Assembly (NCBI GenBank): GCA_018466975.1
Contig: CM031556.1
Span: 1,426,001 to 1,490,000, forward strand
DNA length: 64,000 nt
Source of the DNA: Sparassis latifolia
Taxonomy: Eukaryota; Basidiomycota; Agaricomycetes; Polyporales; Sparassidaceae
Direction of reading: 5' to 3'
Below, one piece after another: positions 59,772 to 64,000 of the stretch; the stretch's first letter is position 1; each line of letters opens with the position of its first letter. Below the pieces are notes generated by a model that did not search any database, was not told where the DNA came from, and saw nothing but the letters and a program-made list of their open reading frames with translations. Made by a program: the position numbers and the translations under genes.

Positions 59772-61086
59772 ATGTCGGTGGCCAGCAAAAATCCCTTTGC
59801 CATCCTCGAAGGTCCGTGTTCACTGACGATCCCACTCCATTTGCCTTTGTTGATCTGATCCTTTTCGACCTTAACTCTCAAACTCTGTTGTGTCCGTGAA
59901 ATGCATGGTGAACAGACGAGGACGCCTCACAGCCGTCCACTCCGGCTCCCGCCCCCGCTACAGCAGATGCATCTGCTTCCCCGGCTCCGACGCGCGGCAC
60001 CCAGAGAGGCCGCGGCGGCCCAGCTTCGCGAGGTGGGAGGTACTACCAACGAGGAGGCAAATCCGCTCCTTCCGGTGAGAAGGAGAACCAGGACTCTGCG
60101 GAGGATACCGCAGCCGGCGAGGCTCCGAAGAGGAGATGTGCGTTTTTCATATTGTCGCCGCTCGGATACATCTTGAATTTCAATCGTTTAGTCGACGGTG
60201 AAGGTCGTGGACGTGGTCGCGGCAGAGGCCGTGGTGGTGACCGTGGCGGTGACCGTGGATCTCGCGGAGGACGTGGACGTCCCTTTGACAGGCACAGCCA
60301 GACCGGCAAAGTGTATGTCGTCTCTCTGGGGATGCATATCCGTGGGACTTATCATAAATTAAAGCGACTCGGAGAAGAAAGTCCACCAGGGCTGGGGAGG
60401 CGACGAGGGCAGTTCCGAGCTCAAGGCCGAGGACGCCGCTGTCGCCGACGCTGTTACCGAGGCGCTCGGCGCCACCACGACTAGCGATGACTGGGCTGCC
60501 CCTGCAACCACTGCCGCCGATGATTGGGGAACCTCTCCTCCCGCCGGTGATCAAGCCGCCGCGCCTGAGGGTGAGAAGGCTGGGGAACGCGAGGGGCGGA
60601 GGCCTCGTGACCGAGAGGTCGAAGAGGAGGACAACACACTCACGTTTGATCAATACCTCAAGCAGCAGAAGGAGCTCGAGATCGTGCCGAAGTTGGAGGT
60701 CAGGAAGGCCAACGAAGGTGACGATTCGATCTGGAAGGATGCTGTTGTCATGAGCAAGAAGGACGTAGAGGAAAAGGCCTACTTTGTGGGCAAGGTGCGT
60801 TATGTGTGTTGATACATTCGTGATTTTGTGTGCTGATGCTTTACTGCAGTCCAAGACGGCTGCTCCGAAGGCTCGTCCCAAGAAGGAGGAGAAGGTTTTC
60901 CTAGAGATTGACGCTCGGTTTGAACGCCCTCAACGCGGTGGTCGCGGTCGTGGCGGCGACAGAGGTGAGGGTCGTGGGCGCGGCCGCGGCCGCGGAGGCG
61001 GAGGCAGAGGCAGAGCTAACGGGGGTGGTGCTGCTGCTCCCGCCCTCGACGTTGATGATCAAACTGCTTTCCCTTCGCTGGCTTAA
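59772..61086 (+). CDS. STM1: Stm1/SERBP1 (HABP4 family) RGG ribosome-associated protein
   Basis: Exons 59772-59811, 59916-60137, 60192-60312, 60365-60794 and 60850-61086 give 349 residues. The start MSVASKNPFAILEDEDASQP is typical of Stm1. Two Arg/Gly-rich regions (about residues 88-120 and the C-terminus) are candidate methylated RGG motifs. VHQGWGGDEG and LTFDQYLKQQKELEIVPKLE are the conserved helices of the hyaluronan/mRNA-binding family. Stm1 clamps inactive 80S ribosomes in yeast. The end DDQTAFPSLA is also conserved. Divergent to the Spp1-like gene (about 250 bases). Confidence 0.9.
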
Positions 61087-61561
61087 ACATAACGCAAGCG
61101 TCGATGGGCGGCATTCGTCCCAGGGTTAGTGGAAAATTTGAATGAAAATTCGTTCAGCACAAGTGTCAGGTGGTCCTGCGTCCCGATTCACCATGTGGCC
61201 CTCTCTACCGTCCCGCCATTCATTGCATACATATCCCTGTCTCCTCTCTGACAAGTCATCGCGTGTCCTCCCTCGTCTTTTGTTCATTCTTATCCGTACT
61301 CGCATCCTTTGATATGATTCTGGTCGACTAACAGATATCTCCATTGCACATATGAAGGTTATGATATGTTACCTTATGTTTTGTGGCTCCATATAACTAT
61401 TTTGTTGTATCCATTGTGTGAGGATGTCCAAACGTCCCGGCGCTTCACTCCAAGTTTGACTTCGTTTTGCAGCACCGTCGCGCAGGTGTCTTGTCGTCCC
61501 TTGCGTGAGAAAGGCAGAGGCTCGCTCCGAGCCACTGGCCATAACATAGCCAATGGCGAGC
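61087..61561. other. intergenic, STM1 3' flank to phosphatase gene
   Basis: About 475 bases; likely STM1 3' untranslated region (T-rich) and the promoter of the next gene. Nothing else recognised. Confidence 0.5.
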
Positions 61562-62736
61562 ATGATTGAGACAATCTATATCGCCAGACACGGTACGCAC
61601 AAACTCACCATCACCCCGCCCAGCACTTGCTCAGAATTGTCCACTGACAGGATACCGGTTGAACTGGGTAACAAGTAATTGGTGCATGCGATCTCTCCTC
61701 ACGGAAAATTATTATACACTCTGACATTCACGTCATGATTGTCACCCAGGAAGTCCGAGACAGGTGCGTCTGCTTGTGTCGGGACATTCGCAAGGACCTC
61801 GGTGGTTGAGAATATCTCAACCGTGATGCAGGCCTTCCTCGCGATCCATCTCTAGCTGCCTTCGGCCTAACACAAGCTCAAGAGCTGGCCGACTATTTCC
61901 TTTCCCTTCCCGCTGAGGAGCGCCCGACTGCTATATTTTCGTCGCCCTACTGTAAGTATTGAACAGGCCGGCTCAAAAGTGCGCGCATGAATATTTGGAT
62001 TCTTGTAGATCGGTGTCTACAAACTTCCCAGCCCACCTCGATTGCTCTTGGAATACCAATCTATGTCGAACACGGTGGGGCAACTACTACGGAAGGCTCA
62101 CCAAGCTTCGCTGCTGACAGTTTTGCACCAGGTCTATCTGAATGGTATTCTCCAGCTGCGCCGGGAACAGGCCTCCATCCGCGTCCTACATCCGCGTCCT
62201 CCCTCCGCTCTTACTTTCCCCACATCGATGACTCGTGGTCGTCAATTTGGTATCCCTCCCGCAGAGGCGAGGACGTCGAACAGTGTCACGATCGCGTCAA
62301 CGGTCTGCTTTGCGCGCTCATTCCCGAGGTCGAGCGCAGATTCTCCGACAAGCACAAACGGATACTGCTTGTGAGCCATGCTGCCACCATCATCGCACTC
62401 TCGAGGAGCTCGTGGGCAAAAGGGACTTACCACTGAGGGTGGGCTGCTGTACATTGTCGGTACTGGATCGGCCGGACGATACGAAGATCGTCGGTCATTG
62501 GAACCCACAGCGTTTGGCGGATGGGGCCCATCTGAAAGATGGCGCCTCGAGAGAGTGGGGTTTTGAAGACATCGTGATCGCGAATGGAAGGGTCAGCATT
62601 CTACCCATGTTACCTACTGTGGTCCCGAGGCTGACTCGTTGCTTAGGTTGTAGATGATCCCGGCCAGCCAGGTTCAGAGCACGAATCGGACGAGCCAGTA
62701 GGATTGCAATTGACGAGTCGTACCGCACGGATGTGA
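61562..62736 (+). CDS. histidine-phosphatase (phosphoglycerate-mutase-like) protein, frameshifted
   Basis: Exons 61562-61592, 61651-61681, 61750-61763 (14 nt), 61832-61951, 62009-62074, 62132-62591 and 62647-62736. MIETIYIARHGYRLNWVTSN has the RHG catalytic motif; NWKSETGLPRDPSLAAFG, IFSSPYYRCLQTSQ, then LLVSHAATIIALS with the second catalytic His, complete the fold. After SHAATIIALSR the frame is lost: the expected continuation ELVGKRDLPLRVGCCTLSVL is read in another frame, as if one base were missing near 62,402-62,408. Downstream both the frame (GHWNPQRLADGAHL, WGFEDIVIANG) and the last intron are intact. Related fungal proteins include Tfc7-type TFIIIC subunits (recalled). Real loss or a sequence error cannot be told apart. 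Confidence 0.75.
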
Positions 62737-62845
62737 TCGATAGTGATACAACCAGTTAATAGAAGTACATTGATGAGCGTTCAGATTCAATATCACTAAT
62801 AGTACAAGTGGTCTACTGCGTGAATTACGGTATGCTTAAGCACTC

Positions 62846-64000
62846 TCAGAACGATACGAACGCACTTGCATAGCTCACGCTCGAGTCCTTGACGGTGAGA
62901 CACTTACTACTCTGCTCATATCTAACCCATTGGAGCTTTGGGCACCTTCCCTCCCGCTCCAACTCCGTGAGCGCACCCAGCAAGACGCCGATGGGGTGTC
63001 GCCCACATATCGTGTTCTTCGTCCGAGCCAGGTAGTCAGAGAACTCGTGATGTGCCGAAGCCGCAGTGAAAGGTGGTATCGTCAGAAGTTCCATAGCTTC
63101 GTGGTCCAGGGCCGAGATTGATTGATGGATTGGATGCGTGGTGAGGGAGGGTGGTGACCCGTCTGAACGAGAAAGTCGGATGGGAGGAATTGAGCTCGGA
63201 GGGGGTTCTGTATAGTAGAAAGTATACTGAAAGCGCGTGCCCCTGGTGCATCCCGTTAGGAAGGTTGTTAGCGTCACAAACGAAGCGCAGCACGCACCAG
63301 TGACAAAAATCGGTGGAGATCACGCAAAACGTGTCATCTCGGGATAAATAAGGTGCTAGTATACGACCAAACGTAGCCTCCTTCTCCTGGCTGATTGCGC
63401 CGACAAGGATGGGAACGATACTGATCTCCACACTGACAAGGTAGGCAGTAATGAGGTAGGGTCCTCTCAGCCTGACAGCGTACGCAGTTACCCTTCAAAG
63501 ATCTTCCGAACATACGGAAGGTGCATCTCGATGCTGTGCTCATCCTCATCGGTTTGAATGTCCATGTCACTGAAATTTCCCGTGTTCCGCAGCTCCTGGA
63601 TAGCTACAAAGGTAGAGTAGTCGCATTCCTCGTCAACGAAGTGAAAACGTAAACTTACCCTCAAGGTCCAAAGGAAGCTTTCCTAACGGTGTATCGTACT
63701 CGTTGCATCTCGACAACGCACAGCCGTCCAGAAAAACGTGGTGTGAAGGTCCCAGAACGAACACTCGCTTGCTTAATGACTTGGTCAACACCCCGAAGCT
63801 ACAATGCATAGCATGAGACACACATCCCCGATGTATCGATGCTTTTGTAGGCCCATGCAGCAGGAGGACCGGAATAAGCATATCCTGCGTGTCTGATAAA
63901 CCGCGTGAGCCCTTGTTGAGCGGAAGAACAAAAGGGATCGAACGGGGCAATAACAGCTTTACAACCCTTGACTGGAGGTACATAGTTTTCTCTCTCAGTA
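62846..64000 (-). CDS. MEMO1: MEMO1 family protein, 5' end outside window
   Basis: Reverse-strand exons from the window end: 63944-64000 (partial), 63824-63892, 63659-63771, 63492-63603, 63298-63432 and 62846-63242; all join in phase. Visible are [100 protein letters not shown] and [16 protein letters not shown], with the conserved His and Cys residues of the MEMO/class III dioxygenase-like fold. Yeast Mho1 and human MEMO1 act in cell motility and redox or copper signalling. Only the first about 40 residues are missing. Convergent with the phosphatase gene. Confidence 0.9.

Noticed and set aside
59590..59773. Minus-strand start MSDGALLGVNQRIRCLYGERIV as first exon of the Spp1-like gene
   Set aside because: Its ATG overlaps the STM1 start in one CATG, and no donor joins it in phase to the next exon; the in-frame ATG at 59520 is preferred.
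62366..62404. A 35-nt GTGAGC..GAG intron that would restore frame in the phosphatase gene
   Set aside because: It would delete VSHAATIIALSR, which carries the second catalytic histidine, and 35 nt is too short for an intron here. A frameshift is the simpler reading.

Overview
The window is nuclear DNA from a filamentous basidiomycete, most likely Agaricomycotina. Genes are dense on both strands and cut by many short introns (mostly 45-60 nt, GT..AG). The gene set is fungal: MMM1, COMPASS Spp1, a Fus3/Kss1-type MAP kinase, a SUR7-like protein, a GPI-anchored double cupredoxin and a RAP1 with BRCT and Myb domains. All gene models here were made by hand-splicing: reading frame, splice phase and total length were checked to agree, but no search or transcript data were available.

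Layout. 1-3.5 kb: the 3' part of a SWI1/ARID1-like SWI/SNF subunit, then a mitochondrial D-2-hydroxyglutarate dehydrogenase. 3.5-6.9 kb: a tandem pair of unknown three-exon genes on the minus strand, with an unrelated plus-strand gene between them that may be VapD/Cas2-like. 6.9-16.1 kb: RAP1, a CDK11 (PITSLRE-type) kinase, two tandem nine-exon coiled-coil paralogues, and MMM1. 16.2-26.4 kb: a tubulin-tyrosine-ligase-like protein, RPB8, two disordered hypotheticals, a DnaJ protein and ADE8. 26.7-40.7 kb: cytochrome-b2-type L-lactate dehydrogenase (14 exons), a SAP-domain protein, an 11-exon TEY MAP kinase, the cupredoxin protein, CBF5 and eL22. 40.9-54.6 kb: a 21-exon DHX29-like helicase, a SUR7-like protein, uS3, 3-ketoacyl-CoA thiolase, bL32m, NDUFA5, an intron-containing tRNA-Ser(TGA) and LSM1. 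54.9-64 kb: a very long Spp1/CXXC1-like PHD protein, an Stm1/SERBP1-type RGG protein, a histidine-phosphatase protein with an apparent one-base frameshift, and the 3' part of a MEMO1 homologue running off the window end.

Most genes are housekeeping: ribosome and translation (eL22, uS3, bL32m, DHX29, Stm1, CBF5), mRNA decay (LSM1), transcription and chromatin (SWI1, RPB8, Spp1, RAP1), signalling (CDK11, MAPK) and mitochondria (D2HGDH, NDUFA5, MMM1). There is no operon logic, but head-to-head pairs with 100-250 bp between start codons are frequent: 4354/4454, 10572/10674, 16135/16250, 39833/40057, 52667/52849 and 59520/59772.

The least ordinary parts are the two tandem gene duplications, the small gene at 4454-5110, the RAP1 homologue, the long N-terminal extension on the Spp1 homologue, the frameshift near 62,405 and a few unresolved coding remnants. 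No transposase, CRISPR array or secondary-metabolite cluster was seen.
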